The notes: a model not told the origin generated them from the sequence alone. Numbered from the stretch's first letter, positions 18,301 through 27,845 are shown. The stretch is DNA of 64,000 nucleotides from Cohnella algarum (GCF_016937515.1 NZ_JAFHKM010000002.1:3281001-3345000), one strand, 5' to 3'. A program made the numbers and translations.

Positions 18301-19394
18301 GCGCCGTATTCGCCGCGCGGGGGCGCGCCATATTGCAACTCAACGGCGCGACGGTGACGGAGCACGGCGATTTCAATCCGTACATTCGCCAGGGGCAGGA
18401 AGAGGTCGATTTGACCCCATACTGGCGCGACGGGGACAACGAGGTGGCGTTCGTCCTCCCGGAAGGCGCGGGGGAAGTGTTCGCGGACGGCCGGATCGAA
18501 CTGCCGGACGGCGGCGTCATCCCGTTCTGCACCGGGCTCGATTGGCGGGACGAAAAGGGAGAAGAACCGCTTGTCCTGCATTCGTCGGTCCTGCAGTTTG
18601 CCGAGACGGAGTCGCTCTGGCTCAACCCGCGGCCGCATCCGCTGCCTGGCGTCGGCTGGCTGATGCCGGAGTCGGCGCCGGAGCGGGCTCCGCTGCCGTT
18701 CGCGAACGACCCGGAAGCGATCGGCAAGCCGGTCTGGCTGCGCTTCCCGCTGCCGGTCGGGGCTTGCGGCATGCGGATCGCCGCGCTCGGCCGCGCGCGG
18801 GCGTGGGTCGGCGGCGTCGAAATCCCGGTCGCGGACGGGTTCGCCGCGTTTCCGCCCCGGGCGGCCGGCACCGCGGCGGCGGTCCGGATCGAGCCGGCCG
18901 GCATGCCGACGGAAGCGGCCGTGCTGGCCGAGCCGATCCGCTTCGACGTCGTCCCGTTCCGCGGCGCGCTCGGCGACTGGCGGACCGCGCTCCATTTGCC
19001 GCATCACAGCGGGGCGGTCGAATACGAGACGACGCTGGACGTCCCGGCCGCGGCCGCCGGCGTTCTCGATCTGGGCCACGTGCGCGGAACGGCGGAGGTT
19101 TGGCTGGACGGCGAGCCGCTCGGCGTTCGCGTCTGGCGCCCGTACCGCTTCGCGCTCGGCGCGTTGGCGCAAGGAGCGCGCCGCCTGCGCATCCGCGTGA
19201 CGAATACGCTCGGAACGTTTTACGAGTACGGCCGACCGACGAGCCTTGTCGGAGCGAATCCCGCCGTGACGTACTGGGATCGGACGGACCGGCCGGAATG
19301 GCGGGCCGCCTTCCCGTCCGGCGGGTTGTACGGCCCCGTTCGCGTCGCTTGGATAAAAGACGAAAAACCGGAAGATGCCGGGACAACGGGATAA
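15375..19394 (+). CDS. Large glycoside hydrolase, GH106-like (probable alpha-L-rhamnosidase)
   Basis: About 1339 residues. The N-terminal motif PVPFWWWSGEEV followed by a TIM-barrel-like region (LWFYDQIGFSGANAQ, HSSGWGGTIEETMHWL) resembles GH106-type rhamnosidases. The C-terminal half contains beta-sandwich modules, ending with a galactose-binding-like fold (DLGHVRGTAEVWLDGEPLGV) typical of this architecture. No signal peptide is seen, so it acts on imported oligosaccharides. I chose ATG 15375 because AAGGAG lies at good spacing; an upstream in-frame start has no such site. A low-complexity stretch lies around residues 660-720. The exact GH family is inferred from motifs and neighbours. Confidence 0.7.
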   Translation: MATEFERLKAGFAEPDPHYGPVPFWWWSGEEVTEERVRWQLQKFRESGLRNIGIIHLAPTGPQYGSRGDSPAFMSEPWWRLFESALREAERLGMRLWFYDQIGFSGANAQARLVAAHPEFAGHHLRRYAEAEPLPPGAELLLESAGYRYAAVRQGYNWLDPKASAAVLDRVHGEMERRFPRDLGRTIAGSFQDELPPLPLWSPDVPRIYEERFGESLVPALPALFDAVPGGEEVRRRVYGIAAELAERAFFVPLGEWHRKHGMLIACDQAGPARRVDVHGAQRLYLDYFRTHRWYNSPGSDMEGEIKPHASMAHLQGGSRVFLEAFHSSGWGGTIEETMHWLVPWFQAGATLFSPHAVYYSTRGGWWEWAPPDTGWRQPYFEHYGIFADTVSRVSRLLSEGTHVADIAVHYPSYAAVGYMSLDDIKPLEHPMAASNRDPNGDVTRLREAYRDVTGAVNRKEAEALPGSLRSRHLDFDVVDDSALEKADVADGTLAIAGERFGVFVLCGTTVMRPKARERVKRLLEQGGLVVGVNVPETERAVFPGAVYVKTAEEMAALVERRLAKRVEGPGLSLQRRAAGADVFMLLPKDGELLRMHEPADASAKPPGKAEYRLRTSGSPQLWDPVAGTAKPVAFEREGEWVRLRVEFRDWPAALIVCAPEPGADTTADARKGMTSVEAGDRTEPADARQEAATGKPGEEAAWDSRGKACPMPPPSGGRFPAATGAWPEPEQAGVVRTLEHWRVRVEPTLDNRYGDFDLHNGHRGSMPPERRIFLARTESGTGDGLAAGWHLPGTPDADWDARLWSEAAYWRACKGDAFRESESWPVVYSAVFGDLAFRSWAGRMGRVPRKFLHLGEAAEGETVWARTNVIAPRAGRYWIRAESNADLAAWIGGHPVEWSGGPEEQTAWVELEEGANELLLRAAALADGLVRAGIEINDRAGEPLPKWIHVRRPNPESRLNKALAAPAGCAVRAVRAVFAARGRAILQLNGATVTEHGDFNPYIRQGQEEVDLTPYWRDGDNEVAFVLPEGAGEVFADGRIELPDGGVIPFCTGLDWRDEKGEEPLVLHSSVLQFAETESLWLNPRPHPLPGVGWLMPESAPERAPLPFANDPEAIGKPVWLRFPLPVGACGMRIAALGRARAWVGGVEIPVADGFAAFPPRAAGTAAAVRIEPAGMPTEAAVLAEPIRFDVVPFRGALGDWRTALHLPHHSGAVEYETTLDVPAAAAGVLDLGHVRGTAEVWLDGEPLGVRVWRPYRFALGALAQGARRLRIRVTNTLGTFYEYGRPTSLVGANPAVTYWDRTDRPEWRAAFPSGGLYGPVRVAWIKDEKPEDAGTTG

Positions 19395-19513
19395 ACGGGA
19401 AAACGGACGGCACGGAAACCGGATGCGCAGCATGGCGATGCCCGCGCGAGAAAGAGATGCAAGCTGCGGGGGAGGCCGGCGAGCCGTCCGGTTCCGCCGG
19501 GAGGAGATGGAGC

Positions 19514-20521
19514 ATGGATATCGCAAGCTGTTTGACGCCTTACAAACGAAAGGAGCCGGTGCTGATCGGCTCCGGCATCGAGGGAGCGTTCGATCGTCAC
19601 GCGGTTGACTGCCCGTTCGTGTTTCGCCATAACGGCCGTTTTTATATGATGTACGTCGGGTTTGACGGAAAAGGGTACCAGACGGCGCTTGCCGCAAGCG
19701 ACGATCTGCTTCGTTGGGAGCCGCTGGGGACGATTTTGCGCCGGGAGGAAGGCGCGGATTGGGATTCGAAAAATATCGCCGGGACCTGGATTTTGCGGGA
19801 CAACGATCTGCACGGCCCGGGCACGCTCAAAAAATGGAACGGCAAGTATTGGCTCGCCTATCATTCCTATCCCGGCGACGGCTACGAGGAAGGCTCCGCG
19901 AAAATCGGCCTGGCCTGGACGGAGGACGAAAGCCTGTTGACGTGGAATCGGTTTCCGGAGCCGATTCTCGTCCCCGAGGACGGGGAGGCGTGGGAACGGG
20001 GGGGCTTGTACAAAGAATGCCTGCTCGAGCATGAAGGCGTCTTCTATTTGTTTTACAACGCGAAAAACCGGAACGACGGCCGCTGGGTCGAGCAGACGGG
20101 GCTTGCCGTTTCGACCGATCTCGCGAGCTGGAAACGGCATGAGGGAAATCCGGTCCTCCGGGTCACCCCGGATGCGTGGGACGGCGGCTTCGTCAGCGAC
20201 CCTTGCGTGCTGCGGGACGGGAACCGCTGGGTGATGTTCTTTTTCGGCTACGACTACAAAAAAGCGCAGGAAGGCATTGCGATATCGAACGATCTGCTTC
20301 GCTGGGAGAAGTTCCCGGAGCCGATCATCCGCGTCGGCGAAGAAGGGGAGCTGGACTCGATCTTCGCCCATAAGCCTTCGGTCATCGCGCATGACGGCGT
20401 TTTATATCATTTTTATACGGCGAGCAGGCGGCCGAAAGAGGGCGACCGGACGCGCAACGTGTTTCCGGAGTACCGGACGATCGCGGTCGCGACATCCCGC
20501 GAGCTGACGGAAGGAGCGTGA
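19514..20521 (+). CDS. Five-bladed beta-propeller glycosidase-like protein (GH43/GH32/GH117/GH130 type fold)
   Basis: This 335-residue protein has the blade pattern of propeller glycosidases: repeated segments of the type CPFVFRHNGRFYMMYVGFDG, WNGKYWLAYHSYPGDG, EGVFYLFYNAKN and DPCVLRDGNRWVMFFFGY, each followed by SxDLxxWE. Acidic residues Asp35 (DCPF) and Glu in YKECL are candidate catalytic positions. There is no signal peptide. I cannot place it in one GH family. GGAGGAG serves ATG 19514, and the gene ends overlapping the region just before the rhamnosidase start, so it is part of the same operon. Confidence 0.72.
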   Translation: MDIASCLTPYKRKEPVLIGSGIEGAFDRHAVDCPFVFRHNGRFYMMYVGFDGKGYQTALAASDDLLRWEPLGTILRREEGADWDSKNIAGTWILRDNDLHGPGTLKKWNGKYWLAYHSYPGDGYEEGSAKIGLAWTEDESLLTWNRFPEPILVPEDGEAWERGGLYKECLLEHEGVFYLFYNAKNRNDGRWVEQTGLAVSTDLASWKRHEGNPVLRVTPDAWDGGFVSDPCVLRDGNRWVMFFFGYDYKKAQEGIAISNDLLRWEKFPEPIIRVGEEGELDSIFAHKPSVIAHDGVLYHFYTASRRPKEGDRTRNVFPEYRTIAVATSRELTEGA

Positions 20522-20526
20522 GCCGC

Positions 20527-23190
20527 ATGGCGGTCATGGCATTTTCGGCGCTCCGGACGGAAGGGCGGATTTGCCCGCTCGGTCTCGACGCGGAAGCTCC
20601 CCTGTTCAGCTGGTCGTTCGCCGCCGCGGCGGAACCGTCGCTGAAGCAGGCCGCGTACCGCGTCGCTGTCGCGACAAGCGAGAAAAAGCTGCTCGCGGGG
20701 GAGGCCGACGCATGGGACAGCGGCGTCGTGCAAGGCGGAGCGCATACGTCCGTCGCGTACCGGGGAGCCGCGCTGGAGCCGGGACGGCGCTATTTCTGGC
20801 GCGTTGCGGCATGGGACGAACAGGGGCGGCGGTCGGACAGCCCGGTCGCCTGGTGGGAGACGGGACGCCTGTCCGAAACCGACTGGACGGGGCGCTGGAT
20901 CGGCGCTCCCGAGCCGCGGGCGGAAGGCCGGCCGCTGCCGCAGTTCCGGCGCGCGTTCGCGGTCAAAGGACCGGTCAGCCGCGCGCGAATCTACATTAGC
21001 GGTCTCGGCCACTACGAGCTGCGGCTCAACGGCAGCAAGGTCGGAGACAGCGAGCTCGACCCCGGTTGGACCGATTACGACAAGACCGTGCTTTATGCCG
21101 TGCACGACGTCACGGAACTGCTCCGCCAAGGGGAGAACGTCGCCGGGGTATGGCTCGGCAACGGTTTTTACCATGTGGACGGCGGCAGGTACGCGAAATT
21201 CAAGGACTCCTACGGCGCCCCGAAATTGCGGGCCGACATCGTGATCGGGTATGCGGACGGAACGGCCGAGACGATCGGGACGGACCGGACCTGGCGCGCA
21301 AGCCCGGGTCCGCTGACATTTTCCTGCATTTACGGGGGAGAGGATTACGACGCCCGGCTGGTGACGGCGGGCTGGGATCGGCCGGGCTTTTCCGAGGGGA
21401 GCGGCTGGGCCGAAGCGGCCGAGGTCGCGGCGCCTTCCGGCCGGCTGGTCGCCCAGTCGGCGCCTCCGCTGAAGGCGATGCTGAGCTTCACCCCCGCGGT
21501 CGTGGCGACGCCGAAGCCGGGAGTCCATGTGTTCGATCTCGGGCAAAACTTTTCCGGGTGGCCGGAAATCGAGACGAGCGGAGCTCGGGGAACGGCGATC
21601 AAGCTGGTTCCGGCCGAACTGCTGTCCGAAGACGGGCTTGCCGATCAGCGCTGGACGGGCGCTCCCTACGAGTTGAACTATGCGCTGAAGGGGGAAGGCG
21701 TCGAGGCGTGGCGGCCTCGATTCACGTATTACGGCTTCCGGTACGTGCAGGCGGAGGGCGCGGCTTTAGCGAGCGAGGCGGGGGAAGGCCCGAAGAATTT
21801 GCCTGTCCTGCATCGGCTGCGGGGCCGCATGATTGTTCCCGACACGCCCGCAACCGGCGGCTTCCGCTGCTCGGACGAATTGCTGAACCGCATTCACGAA
21901 ATCATCGTATGGGCGATGCTCAGCAACATGAAAAGCGTGTTTACCGACTGCCCGCACCGCGAAAAGCTCGGGTGGCTCGAGCAGGTCCATCTGATGGGGC
22001 CTTCGCTCATGTTCAATTTCGACGTCGAGGCGCTGATGGCCAAAACGCTGGACGACATCGCGGACGCGCAGCTGCCGAACGGGCTCGTGCCGACGACGGC
22101 TCCCGAATACGTCGTTTTCGAGGAGCCGTGGCAGATGTTCCGCGAAGCCGCGGCCTGGGGCGGAGCCTATATTCTGGCCGCCTGGGAGATGCTGCAGCGC
22201 TACGGTAACCGGGGCGTGCTGGAGCGCCATTACGACGGCTTCAAACGGTACTTCGATTACTTGACCGCAAACGCGGACGGCTGCATCGTCCGGGAGGGGC
22301 TGGGCGACTGGTACGACATCGGTCCGAAAGGGCCGGGTTTTTCGCAAAACACTCCCGTTCCGCTGGCGGAAACGGCGATTTATTACGGGCTTGCCGCCGC
22401 GCTGCGAAACATCGCGAGCCTGCTCGGCCGGGAAAACGATGCGAAAACGTACGGCCGGCTCGCCGATGCCGTCAAAGAGGCGTTCAACCGGGAGTTTTTC
22501 GATCCCGACACGCAGCTTTACGCCAAAGGAAGCGACGCCGCCCACGCGATGCCGCTCGCGATCGGACTCGTCCCGGAGGAGCACCGGGAGGCGGTGTTCG
22601 CGCGGCTCGTGCAAAACATCGAAAACCGCGGCGGCCGCACAACGTCCGGCGACGTTGGGCACCGCTACGTGCTGTTGGCGCTTTCGAGGGGAGGGCGCTC
22701 GGACATCGTGTTTCGCATGACGCGCGACACCGGCGAGCCGGGGTACGGGTACCAGATCGCGCACGGGGCGACGACGCTGACGGAAGCCTGGGACGGGCCG
22801 ACCGTCGGCAAATCGCAAAATCATTTCATGCTGGGCCACCTGGAGGAATGGCTGTACAGCCGTCTCGCCGGACTGGATTACCGGTTCCGGCCGGAAACCG
22901 GGCGCTTCGAGGTCATCGTTCGGCCGGAGACGGTCGGCGAACTCGATTGGGCCGAAGCCTGGTGCGAGCTGCGGGCGGGCAGGGCGAGCGTGCGCTGGGA
23001 ACGAGGGAAAGGCGGGGCGCTTGCGCTGCGGGCGGAAATTCCCGTCAATGCGGAAGCGACGATCTACGTCCCCGCCAAATCCGCGGCCGACGTCTCCGGC
23101 GGCGAAGGGGCGAAGCCGCTGGGCTTTGCGGACGGCTTCGCCGCGTTCCGCGCGGGCTCGGGCGTCTACGACTTCGCCAGCGTCGTTTAA
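20527..23190 (+). CDS. Alpha-L-rhamnosidase, GH78 family
   Basis: An 887-residue cytoplasmic enzyme with the Bac_rhamnosid layout. An N-terminal Fn3-like sandwich (FSWSF..., YFWRVAAWDEQGRRSD) is followed by a lectin-like module (YISGLGHYELRLNG, DYDKTVLYAVHDVTELL) and an (alpha/alpha)6 barrel. The barrel has the catalytic-region motif TDCPHREKLGWLEQ near residues 473-486 and EAWDGP near the end. It removes terminal alpha-L-rhamnose. GTG 20518 overlaps the previous stop but leaves no room for the AAGGAG site, so ATG 20527 is the better start. Confidence 0.9.
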   Translation: MAVMAFSALRTEGRICPLGLDAEAPLFSWSFAAAAEPSLKQAAYRVAVATSEKKLLAGEADAWDSGVVQGGAHTSVAYRGAALEPGRRYFWRVAAWDEQGRRSDSPVAWWETGRLSETDWTGRWIGAPEPRAEGRPLPQFRRAFAVKGPVSRARIYISGLGHYELRLNGSKVGDSELDPGWTDYDKTVLYAVHDVTELLRQGENVAGVWLGNGFYHVDGGRYAKFKDSYGAPKLRADIVIGYADGTAETIGTDRTWRASPGPLTFSCIYGGEDYDARLVTAGWDRPGFSEGSGWAEAAEVAAPSGRLVAQSAPPLKAMLSFTPAVVATPKPGVHVFDLGQNFSGWPEIETSGARGTAIKLVPAELLSEDGLADQRWTGAPYELNYALKGEGVEAWRPRFTYYGFRYVQAEGAALASEAGEGPKNLPVLHRLRGRMIVPDTPATGGFRCSDELLNRIHEIIVWAMLSNMKSVFTDCPHREKLGWLEQVHLMGPSLMFNFDVEALMAKTLDDIADAQLPNGLVPTTAPEYVVFEEPWQMFREAAAWGGAYILAAWEMLQRYGNRGVLERHYDGFKRYFDYLTANADGCIVREGLGDWYDIGPKGPGFSQNTPVPLAETAIYYGLAAALRNIASLLGRENDAKTYGRLADAVKEAFNREFFDPDTQLYAKGSDAAHAMPLAIGLVPEEHREAVFARLVQNIENRGGRTTSGDVGHRYVLLALSRGGRSDIVFRMTRDTGEPGYGYQIAHGATTLTEAWDGPTVGKSQNHFMLGHLEEWLYSRLAGLDYRFRPETGRFEVIVRPETVGELDWAEAWCELRAGRASVRWERGKGGALALRAEIPVNAEATIYVPAKSAADVSGGEGAKPLGFADGFAAFRAGSGVYDFASVV

Positions 23191-23364
23191 CCGGTTCGGG
23201 CTCCGGCCTTCGGGTTAATTCCAGACTCCGGGCACCGCTCCGGTTTCGGGCTGACTTCGGACTCCAGGTTAAGTCCGAACGAGCTCCGGGCACCGGGCGA
23301 ACGGGCCGCCATACGATCGACAGGCACGCGGATCCGCATTCGAGCAAGAAGGAGTTGACCGAAC

Positions 23365-25458
23365 ATGCTGCGAAACCAGACGAAAATTTTGTACGGCGGC
23401 GACTACAATCCCGACCAATGGCCGCAAGACGTATGGCGGGAGGATATGCGGCTGTTCAAGCTGGCCGGCATCGATATCGCGACGATCAACGTTTTTTCCT
23501 GGGCGCTCAATCAGCCGGACGAACAAACGTACCGTTTCGAGTGGCTGGACGATGTCATGGATATGCTTCGCGACAACGGCGTGCGCGTCTGCCTCGGCAC
23601 CGGAACGGCGGCCCATCCCGCCTGGATGGCCCGGCGCTATCCCGACGTCCTGACCGTCGATTCGCAAGGGCGAAAGCGCAAATTCGGACGCCGCCACAAT
23701 TCGTGTCCGAACAGCCCGTCGTTCCGCGAATTTTCGCGGCGAATGGCGTCCGGGCTGGCCGAGCGGTACAAGGATCACCCGGCGCTGCTGCTATGGCACG
23801 TCAACAACGAATACGGCTGGCGCTGCTACTGCGACAATTGCGAGCGCGCGTTCCGGGAGTGGCTTAAGTCGCGGTACGGCACGCTGGAGGAACTGAACCG
23901 GGCGTGGTACACGTCGTTTTGGGGGCATACGTTTTACGATTGGGACGAAATCGTCCTGCCGAGCCACCTGAGCGAGCTGATGGATGCCTCGAATATCGAC
24001 AAAACGGCGTTCCAGGGCATTTCCCTCGACTACGACCGGTTCAATTCGGACAGCATTCTCGCCTGCTACAAACTGGAACGCGACGCGATCAAAGCGGTCA
24101 TCCCGGACGCGGTCGTGACGACCAATTTCCAAAGCAACGGCACGTACAAGCCGCTCGATTACTTCAAATGGGCAAAAGAGCTGGACGTCGTCGCGCTGGA
24201 CAGCTATCCGACGAACGACATGCCGATGAGCCTGATCGCCATGCGCCACGACCTGATGAGGGGCTTGAAGGGCGGCCGGCCTTACATGCTGATGGAGCAA
24301 AGTCCGAGCCAGCTCAACTGGAAGGACGTCAATCCGCTGAAGCGTCCGGGCGTCATGCGTCTGTGGAGCTATCAGGCCGTCGCGCGCGGGGCGGAGTCGA
24401 TCATGTTTTTCCAATTGCGTCGGTCGGCCGGAGCGTTCGAAAAATTTCACGGGGCGGTCATCGATCATGCGGGGCACGAGCATACCCGGGTGTTTCGCGA
24501 ATGCGCGGAGCTCGGGCGCGAGCTCGAACGTCTCGGCGATCGGCTGCTCGGCGCGAAGACGGCGGCGAAGGTCGCGATCGTGTTCGATTGGGACAACTGG
24601 TGGGCGATCGAGCATTCGAGCGGGCCGACCGAGCGGCTGAAATATTTGGAGCAGATTCAAAAATATTACGACGCCTTCTACGAGCGCAACGTGCAGGTCG
24701 ATATGATCGGCACGGAGAGCGAGCTCGGCGGCTATGAACTCGTCGTCGCTCCGGTGCTGTACATGGCGAAACGCGGATATGCGGCCAGGCTGGAGGCGTA
24801 CGTTGCCGCCGGGGGGACGTTCGTGACGACGTTTTTCAGCGGCATCGTCGACGAAAACGACAGGGTGACGCTCGGCGGCTATCCCGGAGAGCTGCGCAAG
24901 CTGCTCGGCATTTGGGTCGAAGAGACCGACGCGCTGTTCCCCGGACAGACGAACGCGATGGAGATGCACGGCGGCGGCGCGAGCGGGCTCGAAGGAACGT
25001 ATTCGTGCGGGCTGCTCTGCGATCTGCTTCACCCGGAAGGCGCCGAGACGGAAGCGGCGTTCGGCGGCGATTTTTATCGCGGCATGCCGGCGCTTACCCG
25101 GAACCGGTTCGGCGGCGGGGAAGCGTGGTATATCGCGTCCGACCCGGAGGAAGCGTTTCTGGCGGCGTTTTTCGCGCGGCTGGCCGAGCGGAAAGGCATC
25201 CGGCCGATCGCCGAGCTGCCCGCGGGCGTCGAAGCGAGCGTGCGGGAAAAGGACGGCTTCCGCTACACGTTCCTGCTCAATCACCGGGCCGAACCGGTCC
25301 CGGTCGATCTCGGCGGCGAGTCCCGCCTCGAGCTGCTGAGCGGAAGCCGGATGAGCGGGGCGGCGACGCTCCCCGCGCACGGCGTCTTCATTCTGCAAAG
25401 TCCGGCAGACGAAACGGAAGAAAGGAGCGGATTCGCGGAATGGGCGGCAACAACCTGA
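23365..25458 (+). CDS. Beta-galactosidase, GH42 family
   Basis: A 697-residue GH42 enzyme. The acid/base is Glu149 (HVNNEYG) and the nucleophile Glu311 (YMLMEQSPS). The structural zinc site is intact with Cys114, Cys154, Cys156 and Cys159 (CYCDNC). An N-terminal TIM barrel (LYGGDYNPDQWP), a trimerisation beta/alpha domain and a small C-terminal sandwich follow family order. There is no signal peptide, so it works on imported galactosides. GAAGGAGTTG precedes the ATG. The 174-nt gap upstream holds only short imperfect direct repeats of CTCCGGGCACCG-type words. Confidence 0.94.
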   Translation: MLRNQTKILYGGDYNPDQWPQDVWREDMRLFKLAGIDIATINVFSWALNQPDEQTYRFEWLDDVMDMLRDNGVRVCLGTGTAAHPAWMARRYPDVLTVDSQGRKRKFGRRHNSCPNSPSFREFSRRMASGLAERYKDHPALLLWHVNNEYGWRCYCDNCERAFREWLKSRYGTLEELNRAWYTSFWGHTFYDWDEIVLPSHLSELMDASNIDKTAFQGISLDYDRFNSDSILACYKLERDAIKAVIPDAVVTTNFQSNGTYKPLDYFKWAKELDVVALDSYPTNDMPMSLIAMRHDLMRGLKGGRPYMLMEQSPSQLNWKDVNPLKRPGVMRLWSYQAVARGAESIMFFQLRRSAGAFEKFHGAVIDHAGHEHTRVFRECAELGRELERLGDRLLGAKTAAKVAIVFDWDNWWAIEHSSGPTERLKYLEQIQKYYDAFYERNVQVDMIGTESELGGYELVVAPVLYMAKRGYAARLEAYVAAGGTFVTTFFSGIVDENDRVTLGGYPGELRKLLGIWVEETDALFPGQTNAMEMHGGGASGLEGTYSCGLLCDLLHPEGAETEAAFGGDFYRGMPALTRNRFGGGEAWYIASDPEEAFLAAFFARLAERKGIRPIAELPAGVEASVREKDGFRYTFLLNHRAEPVPVDLGGESRLELLSGSRMSGAATLPAHGVFILQSPADETEERSGFAEWAATT

Positions 25459-27845
25459 TTTTATGGTACCGGCGTCCTGCGTCCGAGTGGGTGGAGGCGC
25501 TCCCCGTCGGAAACGGGAGTTTGGGCGGCATGGTGTTCGGCGGCGCGAAGCGGGAACGGATTCAGCTGAACGAGGATACGCTCTGGTCCGGCCATCCGTA
25601 CGATCCGAACGACCGGGAAGCGGCGGAACATCTCGGGGAGGTTCGCCGTCTCGTCTCCGCGGGAAGCTATCCGGAAGCGCAGCGGCTCGTCGAGGAGCAT
25701 ATGCTCGGTCCGTGGACCGCTTCCTATCAGGCGATGGGGGATTTAGGGCTCAGTCTGGACGCGGAGGGGGAGGCCGCCGGCTACCGCCGGGAGCTCGATC
25801 TGAACGACGCCGTGTGCCGGACCGGCTTCGCGCTTGACGGCGTTCGTCATACCCGCGAAACGTTCGCATCGGCGCCAGATCAGGTCATCGTGGTGCGGCT
25901 TGCCGCCGATTCGCCGGGCAAAGTTTCGGTGACGGCCCGCCTTTCCAGCCTGCTCCGATACCGTACCGAGGCGGGCGAGAACGGCGTTTTCGTGCTGCGA
26001 GGGCAGGCTCCGAGCCATGTCGAGCCGTTTCATGCCGCGAGCGACGAGCCGATCCGATACGAGGAAAACAAAGGCAACCGCTTCGAGATTTGGCTTCGGG
26101 CCGTTTCCGAGGGCGGGAGCGTGCATGTCGACGACGACGGCATCCGGGTAACGGGCGCGGACGCGGTGACCTTCCTGCTGGCGGCGGCGACCAGCTTCAA
26201 CGGCTTCGACAAGGACCCTTACGCGGAAGGCAAAGATCCGGCGATTCTATGCCTAACGAGGCTGGCTCGGGCAACCGCGTTTACGTACGAGGAACTGCTC
26301 GCCCGGCATCGAGCCGATTATCGGGCGCTGTTCGGCCGGGTGGCGTTCGAGCTTGCCGCCCCGGGACTTGCTGAGCTGCCTACGGACGAGCGGCTCGAGG
26401 CGGCGCGGGCCGGCCGGTCCGACGAGCCGCTGGCGGCGCTGTTTTTCCAGTTTGGCCGCTATTTGCTGATCGCAAGCTCCCGCCCGGGAACGCAGCCCGC
26501 CACGCTGCAGGGCATTTGGAACGACCGGCTGCGGCCGCCTTGGGCCTGCAACTATACGGTCAACATCAATACGCAGATGAATTATTGGCCGGCGGAAACG
26601 ACGAATCTGGCGGAATGCCATGCCCCGCTGTTCGATTTGCTGGAGGAGCTGCGGACGACCGGCCGGGAAACGGCGCGGATCCACTATCGAGCCGGGGGGT
26701 GGGTATGTCACCATGCGACCGATTTGTGGCGCATCGCGACGCCTTCCGGCGGGCCTTCGAAGGGGCCGGCGAGCTGGGCGTTCTGGCCGATGGGCGGGGC
26801 GTGGCTGTGCGGGCATTTGTGGGAGCATTACCGGTTTGGAGGGGACGAGTCGTTTTTGCGGGAGCGGGCTTATCCGATCATGAGGGAGGCGGCGCTATTT
26901 TTCCTGGACTGGCTTGTCGAGGACGGGGAAGGGTATTTGACGACGAATCCGTCCACCTCGCCGGAAAATACGTTCAGGATGCCGGACGGGCGGAAGGCGG
27001 CCGTCAGCCTCGCCTCGACGATGGACAATTCGCTGCTGCGGGAGCTGTTCGCCAACTGTATCGAAGCGTCGTCCGTACTTGGAATCGACGCGGAGCTTCG
27101 CGGGAAGCTGGAAGCCGCCCGCTCCCGGCTGCGGCCGCTGGCCGTCGGACGGCACGGCCAATTGCGGGAGTGGTTCGAGGACTTCGAGGAAGCCGAACCG
27201 GGGCACCGCCATATGGCGCATCTGTACGGGCTTCACCCCGGAGCGGAAATCGACAGGCATCGCCACCCGAAGCTGGCCGAGGCTTGCCGGGTATCCATCG
27301 AGCGGAGGCTGCTGCATGAAAAGGAGGATGCGATCGGCTGGTGCTTCGCCTGGCTGATCAGTCTGTTCGCCCGGCTGGAGGAACCGGATCGGGCGCATCA
27401 TTATCTCGTCAAGCTGCTCCGGAACCCGTTTCCGAACTTGTTCAACGCGCACCGGCACCCGAAGCTGACGTTTTATCCATTGACGGTCGAGGCGAATTTC
27501 GGCGCGACCGCCGGGATCGCGGAGCTGCTGCTGCAAAGCCATGCCGGCGAATTGAGGCTGCTTCCGGCGCTGCCCAAGCAGTGGCCGGAAGGGCGAATTC
27601 GCGGCTTGCGGGCGCGCGGCGGGTTCGCCGTCGGCCTGGAATGGAGCGGCGGCGCGCTTCTGCGCGCCGAGATCGAATCGTTCGGCGGCCGACCTTGCCG
27701 AATCCGGAGCGCGGCACCGCTTCGGGTACGGTCGGCTTCGGGCGGCGAGGTGGACGTCACGTCGCCGCCGGAGGAGCCGAACGTCTGCGAATTCGCGACG
27801 GAAGCCGGGCGCGTGTATACGATCGTTCCCGCGCAGCCGAGATAA
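25440..27845 (+). CDS. GH95 family glycosidase (alpha-L-fucosidase / alpha-L-galactosidase)
   Basis: An 801-residue GH95 protein. The N-terminal domain starts LWYRRPASEWVEALPVGNG, with IQLNEDTLWSG. The (alpha/alpha)6 barrel has YTVNINTQMNYWPAE near residue 375, containing the paired Asn residues that GH95 uses with a carboxylate as unusual catalytic base, and later CFAWLISLFARL and HPKLTFYP. It removes terminal alpha-L-fucose or alpha-L-galactose. The ATG at 25440 overlaps the beta-galactosidase by 19 nt, with AAAGGAG upstream, so translation is coupled. Its stop codon sits inside the first hairpin of the 52-bp array that follows. Confidence 0.9.
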   Translation: MGGNNLILWYRRPASEWVEALPVGNGSLGGMVFGGAKRERIQLNEDTLWSGHPYDPNDREAAEHLGEVRRLVSAGSYPEAQRLVEEHMLGPWTASYQAMGDLGLSLDAEGEAAGYRRELDLNDAVCRTGFALDGVRHTRETFASAPDQVIVVRLAADSPGKVSVTARLSSLLRYRTEAGENGVFVLRGQAPSHVEPFHAASDEPIRYEENKGNRFEIWLRAVSEGGSVHVDDDGIRVTGADAVTFLLAAATSFNGFDKDPYAEGKDPAILCLTRLARATAFTYEELLARHRADYRALFGRVAFELAAPGLAELPTDERLEAARAGRSDEPLAALFFQFGRYLLIASSRPGTQPATLQGIWNDRLRPPWACNYTVNINTQMNYWPAETTNLAECHAPLFDLLEELRTTGRETARIHYRAGGWVCHHATDLWRIATPSGGPSKGPASWAFWPMGGAWLCGHLWEHYRFGGDESFLRERAYPIMREAALFFLDWLVEDGEGYLTTNPSTSPENTFRMPDGRKAAVSLASTMDNSLLRELFANCIEASSVLGIDAELRGKLEAARSRLRPLAVGRHGQLREWFEDFEEAEPGHRHMAHLYGLHPGAEIDRHRHPKLAEACRVSIERRLLHEKEDAIGWCFAWLISLFARLEEPDRAHHYLVKLLRNPFPNLFNAHRHPKLTFYPLTVEANFGATAGIAELLLQSHAGELRLLPALPKQWPEGRIRGLRARGGFAVGLEWSGGALLRAEIESFGGRPCRIRSAAPLRVRSASGGEVDVTSPPEEPNVCEFATEAGRVYTIVPAQPR

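Noticed and set aside
16023..19697. Long minus-strand open frame (1224 codons) opposite the GH106-like gene
   Set aside because: Same artefact of GC-rich codon usage; the plus-strand protein has readable glycosidase motifs and a good start site.
20518..20526. GTG start overlapping the previous stop for the GH78 gene
   Set aside because: AAGGAG ends one base before it; ATG 20527 has proper spacing.
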